Assembly: GCA_037039925.1 (NCBI GenBank)
Contig: JAXRKP010000276.1
Location: 81,001 to 145,000, forward strand
Direction of reading: 5' to 3'
From: Doris montereyensis
Taxonomy: Eukaryota; Mollusca; Gastropoda; Nudibranchia; Dorididae
DNA: 64,000 nucleotides
Position numbers and translations under genes: made by a program. Positions 29,801-42,428 of the stretch are shown here, in pieces (positions within the stretch are counted from its first letter, which is position 1; each line of letters opens with the position of its first letter). The notes under the pieces were generated by a model. The model was not told where the DNA came from, ran no database searches, and saw only the letters and a program-made list of their open reading frames with translations.

Positions 29801-32413
29801 TATTAGTCACTTACTGTGTTCATGTACAACATGTTATATACAGCATTCACATACTGCATTCAATACTCCATTATGTACATCATTGACACTGCATTCATTC
29901 AGCATGTTAGGCAGTTCTGTATTCATGTACAGCATGTTATGTACAGTATTCAACTACTGCATTCTTGTACAGCATGTTATATACACCATTCACTTATGTA
30001 CAGCATTCATGTACACACCTACATATTTACATCATTCATGTACAGCATTCAACTACTGCATTCATGTACAGCACATGGTATGTACAACATTTCTATAACA
30101 ACTGCATTCATGTATAATAGTCCTTACTGCAGTTACATGTTGTACATTCATGTACATGCATGGTATGTGAATATTCGACAACTGTGTTCATGTACAGCAT
30201 GTTATGTACAGCCTTCAACTACTGCATTGATATACAGCACATTAAGTACATCATTCGACAACTGCATTCATGTACAGCATGTTATATACAGCCTTCAGTT
30301 ACTGTATTCATGTACAGTATGTTATGTACAGCATTCGACTACTGCATTCGTGTACAGCATGTTATGTACAGCATTCGACTACTGCATTCATGTACAGTAT
30401 GTCATGTACAGCCTTCACCTACATCATTCACATACATCATTCATGTACATCATTCGACTACTGCATTCACATACAGCAATTATGTACATGTACAGCATCC
30501 ACCTAAGGCTAACGTGTACAACATTTACCTACAGCATTCATGTAAAGTATCCATGTATATTAGTCACTTACTGCATTCATGTACATGTTATGTACAGCAT
30601 TCACATACTGCATTCATGTACAGTATTGACATACAACATTAACCTGAGGCATTCGTGTACAGCATTCATGTACAACATTCATATACAGTACAGTATTCAT
30701 GTATATCATTTATGTACAACATTCACTTACTGTATTCATGTACAGCATTTATGTACAACATTCACTCCATTCATGTACAGCATTTATGTACAACATTCAC
30801 TACTGCATTCATTACAGTATGTCATGTACAACATTCATATACATCATTCATGTACATCATTTACTACAACATTCATACAGCATTCATGTACATGTACAGC
30901 ATTCATGTACAACATTCACCTGCACAACATTCATGTACAACATTCATATACAGTATTCATGTATATCATTTATGTACAACATTCACATTACCGAGGCATT
31001 CATGTACAACATTCATATACAGTATTCATGTACAACATTCATGTACAACATTCATGTACAACATTCATGTACAACATTCATATACAGTATTCATGTACAA
31101 CATTCATGTACAACATTCATGTACAACATTCAGTCACAACATTCATGTACAACATTCATGTACAACATTCATGTACAACATTCATGTACAGTATTCATGT
31201 ACAACATTCATGTACAACATTCATACAACATTCATGTACAACATTCATGTACAACATTCATGTACAACATTCATATACAGTATTCATGTACAACATTCAT
31301 GTACAACATTCATGTACAAATTCATATACAACATTCATGTACAACATTCATGTACAGCATTCATATACAGTATTCATGTACAACATTCATGTACAACATT
31401 CATATACACATTCATGTACAACATTCATGTACAACATTCATATACAGTATTCATGTACAACATTCATGTACAGCATTCATGTACAACATTCATGTACAGC
31501 ATTCATGTACAGCATTCATGTACAACATTCATGTACAACATTCATATACAACATTCATGTACAACATTCATATACAGTATTCATGTACAACATTCATGTA
31601 CAACATTCATGTACAGCATTCATGTACAGCATTCATGTACAGCATTCATGTACAACATTCATGTACAACATTCATGTACAACATTCATGTACAACATTCG
31701 TGTACAGCATTCATTATCATTTATGTTCACAACATTCATATACAACATTCATGTACAACATTCATTCATGTACAACATTCATGTACAACATTCAACATTC
31801 ATGTATTCACTTACATTCATGTACAACATTCATGTACAACATTCATGTAAAACATTCATGTACAACATTCATATACAGTATTCATGTATATCATTTATGT
31901 ACAACATTCACTTACTGCATTCATGTACAGCATTCATGCAAAACATTCATGTACAACATTCATAGTATTCATGTATTCATGTAAAACATTCACTTACTGC
32001 ATTCATATACAACTATCATGTACAACATTCACTTAATACATTCATACACAACAGTTATGTAGAACATTCATATACAACATTCACTTATTGTATTCATATA
32101 CATCATTCATGTACAACATTCATATACAAGATTCACTTACTGCATTCATGTACAGCATTTATGTACATCATTTACTTACTGCATTCGCATACAGCATTCA
32201 TGTACGGCATTACTATACAACATTCGCTTACTGCATTCATATACAACATTCATGTACAGAATTCATATACAACTATCACTTATTGATATTGCATTCATAT
32301 ACAACATTCATATACAATATTCACTGACTGCATTCATATACAACATTCATGTACAGCATTCGTATACAACAGTCACTTACTGCATTCATATACAACATTC
32401 ACTTACTATATTC
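29800..32413 (+). repeat. 13-bp satellite, homogeneous CATTCATGTACAA section
   Basis: Mixed monomers up to about 30650, then nearly pure CATTCATGTACAA with A/G and G/A variants to about 31850, then CATTCACTTACTG variants. A 722-codon open frame (29816-31984) and two others overlap it; all three plus frames read the same 13-residue cycle (MYNIHVQHSCTTF), so none is taken as a gene. Confidence 0.95.
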
Positions 32414-32421
32414 ATATATAC

Positions 32422-32688
32422 AGATGGCGTCGGAGGCCCAGCGGTTAGGCTGCCAGACTGGGGATCATGAGGTCCCGAGTTCGAATCTTAGCAAAGCCAG
32501 GTCCAATGTTGTGTTTTTCGGTAAAGACACTTAACACGCATTTTGCCCACTCTACCCAGGTGCAAATGGGTACAAGCACTAGCTTCATGTCTAGGAGGTG
32601 ATTATTGTCACCTGTTCCGCTTCATGCTATAGAAATCAGGATAAGCTCAGGCTCTATAGGCCTTAAGGGCCTGGAAGTAATTTTTATA
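32422..32688 (+). mobile_element. tRNA-derived SINE (family C) inserted in the satellite, 8-bp TSD
   Basis: Head GGCCCAGCGGTTAGGCTGCC (A box) and CCCGAGTTCGAATCTTAGC (B box), then a body with CGGTAAAGACACTTAACACG and ACCCAGGTGCAAATGGGTAC, ending in CTATAGGCCTTAAGGGCCTG and a T/A tail. ATATATAC flanks it at 32414-32421 and 32689-32696. Fragments of the same family are at 40131-40235 and 50600-50770. Confidence 0.88.
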
Positions 32689-32696
32689 ATATATAC

Positions 32697-33870
32697 AACA
32701 TTCACTTAACTATTCATATACAACATTACAACATTCATTTACAACATTCATATACAACATTCATTTACTGCATTCATATACAACATTCACTTACTGCATT
32801 CATATACAACATTCACTTACTACAGTCATATACAGCATTCATGTACACCATTCACTTACTGCATTTATATACAGCATTCATGTACAACTTTCACTTACTG
32901 CATTCATATCCAGCATTCATGTACAATTTTCACTTACTGCATTCATCTACATCATTCATGTACAACATTCATCTACATCATTCATGTACAACATTCACCT
33001 ACAGCATTCATGTACAACATTCACCTACAACATTCATGTACATCATTCATGTACAACATTCACCTACAGCATTCATGTACAACATTCACCTACAGCATTC
33101 ATGTACATCATTCATGTACAACATTCACCTACAGCATTCATGTACATCATTCATGTACAACATTCACCTTACAGCATTCATGTACAACATTCATGTGCAA
33201 CATTCACCTACAGCATTCATCTACACCATTCATGTACAACATTCACTTACTGCATTCATCTACATCATTCATGTACAACATTCACCTACAGCATTCATGT
33301 ACAACATTGACCTACATCATTCATGTACAACATTCACCTACAGCATTCATGTACAACATTCACCTACAGCATTCATGTACAACATTCACCTACATCATTC
33401 ATGTACAACATTCACCTACAGCATTCATGTACATCATTCATGTACAACATTCACCTACAGCATTCATGTACAACATTCACCAACAGCATTCATGTACAAC
33501 ATTCACCTACAGCACTCATGTACAACATTCACCTACATCATTCATGTACATCATTCATGTACAACTTACTGCATTCATCTACATCATTCATGTACAACAT
33601 TCACCTACAGCATTCATGTACATCATTCATGTACAATTCATCTACATCATTCATGTACAACATTCACATAGAGCATTCACTTACTGCATTCATCTACATC
33701 ATTCATGTACAACATTCACTTACATCATTCATATACAGCATTTATATACATCATTCATGTACAGCATTTATATACAGCATTCATGTAAAGTTTTCCCATA
33801 TAAATTTCATGGACATCATTCCCATACAGTATTTTGCATACAGCATCCATACTCTGTTTTGGTCCCTTTG
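32697..33870 (+). repeat. 13-bp satellite, 26-bp dimer section
   Basis: After a transition zone, CATTCACCTACAG and CATTCATGTACAA alternate as a 26-bp dimer (about 32990-33620), decaying by 33870. A 296-codon frame here is again the repeat. Confidence 0.94.
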
Positions 33871-36117
33871 GATTTCAGAACATTTCCAACTCATGTTTGA
33901 AAAGTATGCAAGTGTCAACAACAAAAAAGTTAAGGCCACAAGACATTAGTTATTCATTTGAGTTTTATTGCATAAACCAGATCTGTACTGCTAGAAACCC
34001 TTTCCTTTATGTAATAGTTAATTAGTATGACATAATGTTATATTTTTCATAAGAAAAAAAATGAAAAGAGTTTATTTATGTAAATTTATAAAGCATCATT
34101 ACTATGGACTCAATTCACGCCAACAGTTTGCATGAGAAGAAAAATAGCATGTCGGTCAAATAGGCAACACACATGGCCCATGTCACTGACAATTGCATCT
34201 CCTCTCAATATCTTGTGGTATAAGAGGGCAGGAAAAAGTAAAAAGTAAAAAGGAAAGTACGATAAACCATCAAAATATGGTCGACTCAGGACAAATGTAT
34301 GCCACAAAATAAAAAACATTTTGAGCAGTTTGAAAACTTTGCGTCCAAACTGAATAAATAAATGCATAAAATAGTAAATGTTATAGAAAATGTAAAATTC
34401 ATTAAAAAACAATGTAGAACCTTGAAATGAAACAATCATTATCACAATATTACATAAACATGTATGATAAAAGTATATCAATTCCAGTCCAACTGTGTCG
34501 AATCACTGTAACTTCTTCGTGGCAATAGACCACCAACTTAAAACTTACAGTGAAAAAATCGTATAAAAATGTTCACTCAATTTAGATTGTTGGAATTATA
34601 CCATGGCATTGTAAATTTCTGATCTGGGATTTATATTTGAGTCTTGTTTTCTCTCTCTCTCCAAATAAAAAAGAAATTTAATCTTACAATCAATTTAAAT
34701 ATCAGTTCCAAGTAAAGGTTTTCACCAATAAGTAGTACAGCGGTAGTTGCAACAACGTAAATAAAACTATCGTTTGCATAAATACAATAACAGCATGAAC
34801 ATTGTTCCCTCACATCGTAGAAGGAAAATATTGTGCTTATAATTTGAAATATGTACAGAATCACACCATGGATAATGCTAGCTTGTATTTAACTAGGAAA
34901 ATGATACAGCTGTATTGAGTTGAGCTTTTAAGGAAACTAAATGAGGGATTAATGTGAACTCAGCTCAAACCAATTATGATAAATCTTAATTTCATTTATT
35001 CTCTTTCAAATTGGGGAATTATCCAAGTTAATTTTATCAGATTCATATATATATATATATATAAGACTATCAGAATAGTCAGATCAGCCAACAATAAAAA
35101 CACTGAAGTTGGTAACAAGTATTTTTCCTTAATAAATTGGAATTCTAGAGTTAATTCACTGATGGATTTAATTCACTCTAGCTGCTTTATAATTTCCTTT
35201 TTTATCCTGCCTGAAATTAAATGGGCTGAAACAAAATGAGAGCATATAATAATACTGGCTAAATAAATAAATAAGCAAAGAAAAATAGTTTCACTACATG
35301 TGACTGTGTACATATTGTAATTATTCAATGCTTCCACCACAAAGAGCGAAAGATTCTTGGCTCAACTCAAATCATAACTGTCAAGCCAAAGGTAAAGATA
35401 ATTTCAAAATCTGAAATTGTACAAAAGAGTTTATCTCATATCTCATATATTACTCATATTTTTCAATTCTTTGGCAACCTTGAGTTGAACCTGACTGACT
35501 GATAGGCGTTTGTTTTTAGAAATGTTGTAAGAAAATTGCAAACTTGTGGACATGAATAAAAAATAAACAAATCAGTTTAACTGCACTGGCCGATAGGCAA
35601 GGGGATGATTGGCATTGCTTCATAACGTGTGTGAAAGGTCAAATTGTAACTCTATGACTCACCCCATATACCCACACAAGTGCAGGCTCCCCAAATTTAC
35701 ATCATGTATCTACAAACAAGTCATTTCATTCATAGTCCTTCTCAACTCCCTGGAGCAAAATTTCATGTATGCGCAAGTTTGAGTCTTGATGCAATTGTAC
35801 ATACTTCTGGTTATCAAAAATTTGTTTTGTAACATGACCATGACACTTGCAAACTGTCCGAGTCCCATTCTTAGCTTGTCATTTGGAAAATGTGTGATAG
35901 TTAAGATCTTAATTACCATCTTATTCTATGGTAAGAATATGGCCTAAAAAACATTTGCCATTTCAGGAAACATGAAAAATTACAATAAATAGTTAAAGGA
36001 CAAGCAATGCACCTGCTTGAATAATACAAGTGGCAAGAAAAATATTTCAATTAGGTTAGTAACAGAAAAAGATGGGAGAAATCGTCCTTTCCGTAGGAGC
36101 CGCCATATCATGAAAGT
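33871..36117. other. 3' flank of TTC38, no gene recognised
   Basis: AT-rich. Any TTC38 3' UTR would lie here (minus strand). TTTATT, the reverse complement of AATAAA, occurs at about 34992, 34071 and 33963, but none can be singled out as the polyadenylation signal. It includes one arm of a 170-bp direct repeat (35664-35832). Confidence 0.5.
35664..35832 (+). repeat. 170-bp direct repeat, left arm (downstream of the TTC38 stop)
   Basis: From CCCATATACCCACACAAGTG to GTTATCAAAAATTTGTTTTG; recurs at 36243-36411 with few differences, bracketing the last exon of TTC38. A more distant relative lies at about 52330-52430. Confidence 0.9.
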
Positions 36118-36208
36118 CTAATCCACGTGTTTTGCCAAAACTTTAGCCATCAATCTGTCTGCCATCGGGGCGTTGAGCTTCATCATTTTCCGTTCATTCA
36201 AGAGGTTC
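36118..36208 (-). CDS. TTC38: TTC38 exon 13, C-terminus and stop
   Basis: 91 bases. After the acceptor TTTATCTTGCAG come NLLNERKMMKLNAPMADRLM and AKVLAKHVD, then TAG at 36118-36120. It corresponds to the LLMERDALKPNSPLTERLI C-terminus of the family. The exon is bracketed by two near-identical 170-base direct repeats (35664-35832 and 36243-36411). Confidence 0.93.
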
Positions 36209-39200
36209 CTGCAAGATAAAAAAAATGAAAATGCATTTTGCAGCCCATATACCCACACAAATGCAGGCTCCCAAATTGACATCATATATCTATGAACAAG
36301 TCACTTCATTCATAGTCCTTCTCAACTCCCTGGGAGCAAAATTTCATGTATGCGCAGGTATGAGTTTTGATGCAATTGTACATACTTCTGGTTATCAAAA
36401 ATTTGTTTTGTGATTAAGATATTTAAAAACAAAAAAACTCAAAACCCCTAAAACCCCAACAAACTAAACAAACAACAACGTCTACAACAACGTCCAAAAG
36501 CTGGGAAGTATTAAAGTGGTCTGAAAGTGCGTAATCAAAAACACAAATATGAGAGAATGGGGCAGGGATATTTTATTGATAAGTGGAGAATGTTCAAACC
36601 TGCCCTCACGCAAGCATCTATCAGAAAAAAATGCATGCAGAGCCACCCCCTCAATTCTTTTCTCCCTCTCATAGTCATAGGTCCTAGAGTTATCCACATG
36701 TTAAAAAAAATATAATATCAGAGTTCTAGAGTGAAAATTGTTGTGGCCAGGAATTTTTCAAAACTATTTGCTTTGTCTCCAGCAGCCATAGATTGTTAAT
36801 TTATGCGTAGTCGACGCCCTTGGGAATAAGATGCTTCATAATGACACACTGATAAGACCTTTCTCTGTCATTAGCTATGTAATCATTCACTCCTAAATCA
36901 AGTGAGGAAAGCAGAGCAAAGTTTCTTTCCTTGTAGTTTCATTACCTTACCTTTGTAAGGATGAATATACAATAAAGTCGTGCATTGTTATTATTGTCAT
37001 TACTACTATAGTATTATCATTATCTATATTTCTTTTCTTCAAAAAAATTTTTTTTTTTTCATTTGATTTACCCACATCCACAACCAAGGTGATCTCAGTG
37101 TCTTTTTTAAAAACAAAAGCGGAACATTGCCTTACCTCCCTAGCTTGTGGTGTTCCTTTTTGGGAGATTTAATAGCAGCTTGGATGAAAAAAAAAGGTCA
37201 AACACATCTCTGAAAATGAAAGCGTCAAAAGGAAAGATAATTTCTCCTTACTAAAATTGTTCAAAATATATGAAAGACATGCTAACGAGGATTTCATTTC
37301 AACTCAATACTCACAAAACTAATACTGTGTCATGCTTTAACCTAAAAAGCGCTTGTGGTGTTACCGGAAGTGACCTTCTAACAGTGAGTGGTTGCCCCAG
37401 CCATTTGCATGAAAACGACTGTGTGCAAGGGTGAAGCAAGGATTTAGACTTAGTTTGAATAATGATTTCACATTTACACATGATAAAAAACCTATAAAAC
37501 AGTATTTTCTGAAAATTGAAAGAATAAGGAATTCATATTGAGATGTTATTGCAACAAAAGAAACTTTAACTAAGGACTAAACAATAGCAGTGATAGCCAT
37601 GGAATCAATTTAGGCTTGCACAAAATGTGTTGAATGGGAAAAAGTCAATTTGACTACTGGAAATGATAGTGTAATCTCATTGGCTGTTGTTTAACTATGA
37701 ACTCAAAAAGGTCAAACTACGTCATAAAACAAGGGGCGTCCGGGTGAGCTGTAACAGCGTTTAGTAGAGAGCTCATAAAATTTTCCAAAATAGAATGCTA
37801 CTTCAACATCTTTAGAATCGAGTACATCAGTTGATTTTTTTATATTGGTACTAATTCTGTTGTTTATTCTGAAGAAAGTTGAATTTTCAAACTCAAAAGA
37901 TGTGAGGTTTTTAAAATCTTAAAATCTCTACGTCAGAGTGTTGAAAACACAGCTAGACTCGTATTTGTTATTGGGAACTAGAGATTTTCACTGGTTTATT
38001 TCGAAACCTTTAAAATCAAAATATTACAAAATTTATCAATAGTTATTTTTTAATAAAATACTGATTTTTAAGCACATTTAAAAACAGCTGAGATAAATTA
38101 AATATGTCTTATTTAAGGGTTTAAAGAATATGTCTGAAAAAGAATTTCATTGCTAGCCCATAACTTTTTGAGATTTTAAGGGCCTGTAACCAACAAATAA
38201 TTTTCCCAAACATTTTTACATAGTAACTTTATTGGCATGCCTTGCAAATAATTTTCCCCAAACATTTTGTAACATTGAAAAAATTGAAAATGCAAGAAAA
38301 TTCCCATTCAAAAGCCTTGTTGTCTGGCCCTAAAAAGGACCTGCATGCTTGCCAACTGTAACAAGCCCTAAATCTCTTCTTGGGTTAATTAACAGCAAGA
38401 CAAACAACAGAGAATTACCTGAGCATTACTGCCCCCTACACTTGCCACATTGGCTCTGACAGGCAAAAACAAGTCCACTGCAGAAGCAAAATCTCCGTCG
38501 TCGTAAGCCACAAAAGCTTTCATGATGTTCTCTCCAACTTTGGCTGTGGTATCCCTGTTGATACCTTGTTGACCCTCTCTGTCAACAGTAGAAATTAAAA
38601 AAACACAAGTTTCTTCAATATTAAGTTTGACTTAGGGGAAGAGGGAGGGGGGGGGGGTGAGGAGGGGCGGGGTCCTGAAATCGAGTATTAAATATTATAA
38701 TAAAAAAAGATTTAATTATTTTTTTTGTTATTGCATTTCTTGTTAGTTTTACCCTTTCTGTAAATGAATCCATCAAACATTTGTCTCACTGAGATTTGTA
38801 ACATTTATTATGGATCATCTTCTGAAGGAAGGTAATCTCAAAACTGAAGAAAAAGCAATGAAACTGAAGAACAAGATGATAAACAATTGTGATCTCTGCT
38901 CTAAGTCTCAGTGAGACAAATATTTTATGAAATCATACACAGGTAAAAAAAACTTCTTGCATAATTTGATCTTAGGGTAATCAGTAACCAAATCTGATTT
39001 ATTTCTAGGCATACAGCACATTGGGACATGAAGTACATCCCTAAACATCTGGTATGCACCAGTTTATTTCCAAGGGGCACAAATTGGCAGGAAAATAGTA
39101 TCTCCCTTTATCTTAAGCTGCATATTGACAAGCTCGTGTGGAAGGCGTCACTTCAATCTTACGAATGCCATTCTAATTCTTCTTTTATCACTAAGTTCAT

Positions 39201-42200
39201 CTTAAACACCCTGGTGTTGCATAAATTCTTGTGATCCAAAGTGAAATTATACACAGAAAAGAAAATAAAATATTTAGGGGAAAATTGGTATAGAAATGAC
39301 TGACGTATTGCACAACATCTTCACATTTAACGATTGTTTTCAAATTTCATTAAAAGATCAATCTGAAACTTTTCTCTTTAACAGCAGACAGGTGACCGTC
39401 ATCTTGCACAAACTGACAAATTGTTGTCTTACATTATGATAGACATGATATGGTTTTCAACCATGGAGTAAAACCTACTACTGGCTAGCTCTTCAGAAGA
39501 TAATGTAATAATAATAATAATAATACTGTTTAGATTTATATAGTGCTTATACATAGAAATACTCTAAGCGCTTTACAATGTCAACAATCCACAATTAAGT
39601 CAATTGACATCAAGTTTCCAAATATGTCTCTTGAAAAAATGTGTCTTCAACATTTTTAGAGGAAAAATGTTTTGGCTGTTCTTGATGGCGGTTGGAAAAG
39701 AGTTCCAGATTTTGGATCCATTGAATGAGAAGGCTTTCTCACCTATTTTTGTGTTTGGAATAGGTGTGGTAAGGAGGAATTTACTCTCTGACCTCAGAAA
39801 ATGTGGTGGATGGTAGGATTGTAATAGCTCAGCAATATATTCAGGCGCTGTTCCATGTAATGAGTTGAATACAGTGCATGCGATCTTAACTTCGATGCGC
39901 TTATGAATTGGGAGCCAGTGAAGGTTTTTTAAAACTGGCGTGATGTGGTCTTTTGATTTCATCCTGGTGACAACACAGGTGCACTGATTTAGGAATTTTT
40001 GGAGATTTTTCATTTAATGAGTTGGGGTGTTGTAAAGTAGAGCATTGCAGTACCAGTAGTCAAGATGACTGATGACAAATGCTTGTACCAACAGTTGTCT
40101 TAATCTAAGTACTGACAAATTTTGTGGATACATCTCAGGTTATGATCTCCTGTTCAAATTCACGCTATAGAAACCAGAATAAACTCTGGCTATGTCTATA
40201 GGTCACAATGTCCTTGAGGGAATATTTCTTCACTGAACAATTAAAAACTTCTAGTTACTGAAACTGATTTCAAATTGAACTGATCAATATAATATTATTT
40301 CATCTCAATATCATTGATATCAGCTGGTCAAGACAACCCATGATAAATTATAGCTACCACACTAAAACAATGCATCTTTGCATTACCTAACATATGTCTT
40401 AATGGATTCCATCATTTCCTGTGTTGCTTCCTTCTCGCCAGCCCCAAGACACGCCAGCAAGACGTGGAAGTCATTGAAAACGTGAACGTGGTGATGAAGA
40501 AGATACTTGTAAGTCTCGTACAGCTTTGTCCAACGGTCACCCACAGAAACGCCTGATGATTAAATAAATTTGATCAATGAATCAATTGATTCATAAATAA
40601 TTATCAACGCCTACTTTGTACTTAACTAACTGTGAAAGCTATTCACAAACAAATTTAACTTGTTTTATTCTGTGACAGGTTTGTTTCATTGGAATTCATC
40701 AGATTCATCAAATGCAGTGATTTGTTTGTTTAATTGAAATTTACCCCATCCACCATGTGCGGTGATATCAGGGTGAATAAAGAAGAGGAAACAGCAAGAT
40801 GAAATACAAGTGAAAGTGAAAGATTAAAGGAAAAGAAATAAAACCTTCCAGCAGCCCCAGTTAACAACCCACCATCAAATGTGGCCACCACAGGGTGAAT
40901 TAAGATCGGAAAAGAGAAACCTGTTGTGAAGACATTGCTATCATGAACTCAATCACTCCCAATCAGCTTTCCCATGTCCTGCAAGTTATAATAATATGAT
41001 CTAGTCAATCACAAAAAGAAAGATGGCTATCCATTTTTCGGCCTCATCTAGATACACATATTATATTGATGGTGTTGGGCACAAACCGCCCAAGTTGAGA
41101 GACACAAAAGTGAATAATTCTCTTGAAAATCAGTTTGAAATCATAACATTTTGCACACATGAGATAGATGGAATGTTTGTTCCTGGGCTAAATATTTTTT
41201 TATATGAAATTAATTTATTATAACTTATGAGCCATATTACGTTACTACATTGTAGAAAGGAAAGGGAGACGAGGTGAAGATGACCACAGAAAGTTAGCGA
41301 AATCCAAAACTCGCACAGTAGTGAACAGGAAACATTTTGTGATTTGGACAACTAGCTACATAGAGTGAGACAAACCAACTAGTACGGTGCCTGTCCCTAC
41401 CTTCCATTTCAAGTCGGTAGAGGAAGGAGCTAATGTCCACCAAGCCCAGTAAGGATCCAGATTCATAACCTCGCCGGCTGACTTCCTTGTCAAAAGCGGA
41501 GAGGGCAGATTCATAGTCCCCCTAGTGTCAAAAGATTCATAAAACAAAGATGGATTTTTAAAAAAATACGAACCTCTGAGAACAATTACAGGACAAAACA
41601 GCAGGGTAAATAAGTTGACAACTTTTAAAACCATATTCAAAAGTTAATCTATTAATAATAATACAAAAACAACAACAAACTAATAATGATGATAATATGA
41701 TTATAATAATATTAACCACAACAACATCACCACCACCACCACCACCAACAACAACAATAATAATCTACTATACATAATGGACGTAGAATTGGATCATGTA
41801 ATGCTGAATCAGATTCTTATGCAGCAATCGTAATCATGAAAATTTGCACGCTTGTTTTTTCAAAATCAGGTGTAGAGGTGCATGGGTGTATCATCTTTAT
41901 TGATTTAAAAGGTTGGAGATATATTAATTTCATTTATAAGCCGTACCTATGAACAAAAGAAGCACCATGATCTTTAAATTTATATGAATCGTAAACGAAT
42001 GATAAAAATGCACTCCATTCAAAGTTCTAGGAGTGAATGCAGAAAGGAGGTGTTCAACATCTATTAAATCAAACTCTAGAGTATCATAAGAAAATGAAAA
42101 AGAAGTCTCAGACTATCAGATACAAAAAATACAGTCAGACAAACGGAACAGACAGAAACATGAGTTCAAGCCTTTTGTGAGAGCCACGGGAATAGTGATA

Positions 42201-42330
42201 TAGACTGAGATCTAGAAACATAGGACCTACCCCACCAGAGGTGGATTTCTAAGCTAGTAATGATAACAATAATAATGGTGATGATAATGATGATGATGAT
42301 GATGATAATAATAATAAGAGTAATTATAAC

Positions 42331-42428
<98 letters not shown>

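Noticed and set aside
29816..31984. 722-codon open frame, longest in the window
   Set aside because: It is the 13-bp satellite read in one frame; the other two frames are open too and give the same cyclic peptide. No domain, no codon bias, no splice context.
32422..32500. Possible tRNA gene
   Set aside because: A and B boxes are present but no acceptor-stem closure is evident, and the sequence continues into a SINE body flanked by a target-site duplication.
26527..33870. CRISPR-like regular repeat spacing
   Set aside because: Monomers are 13 bp and contiguous, with no unique spacers, no cas genes and a eukaryotic context.
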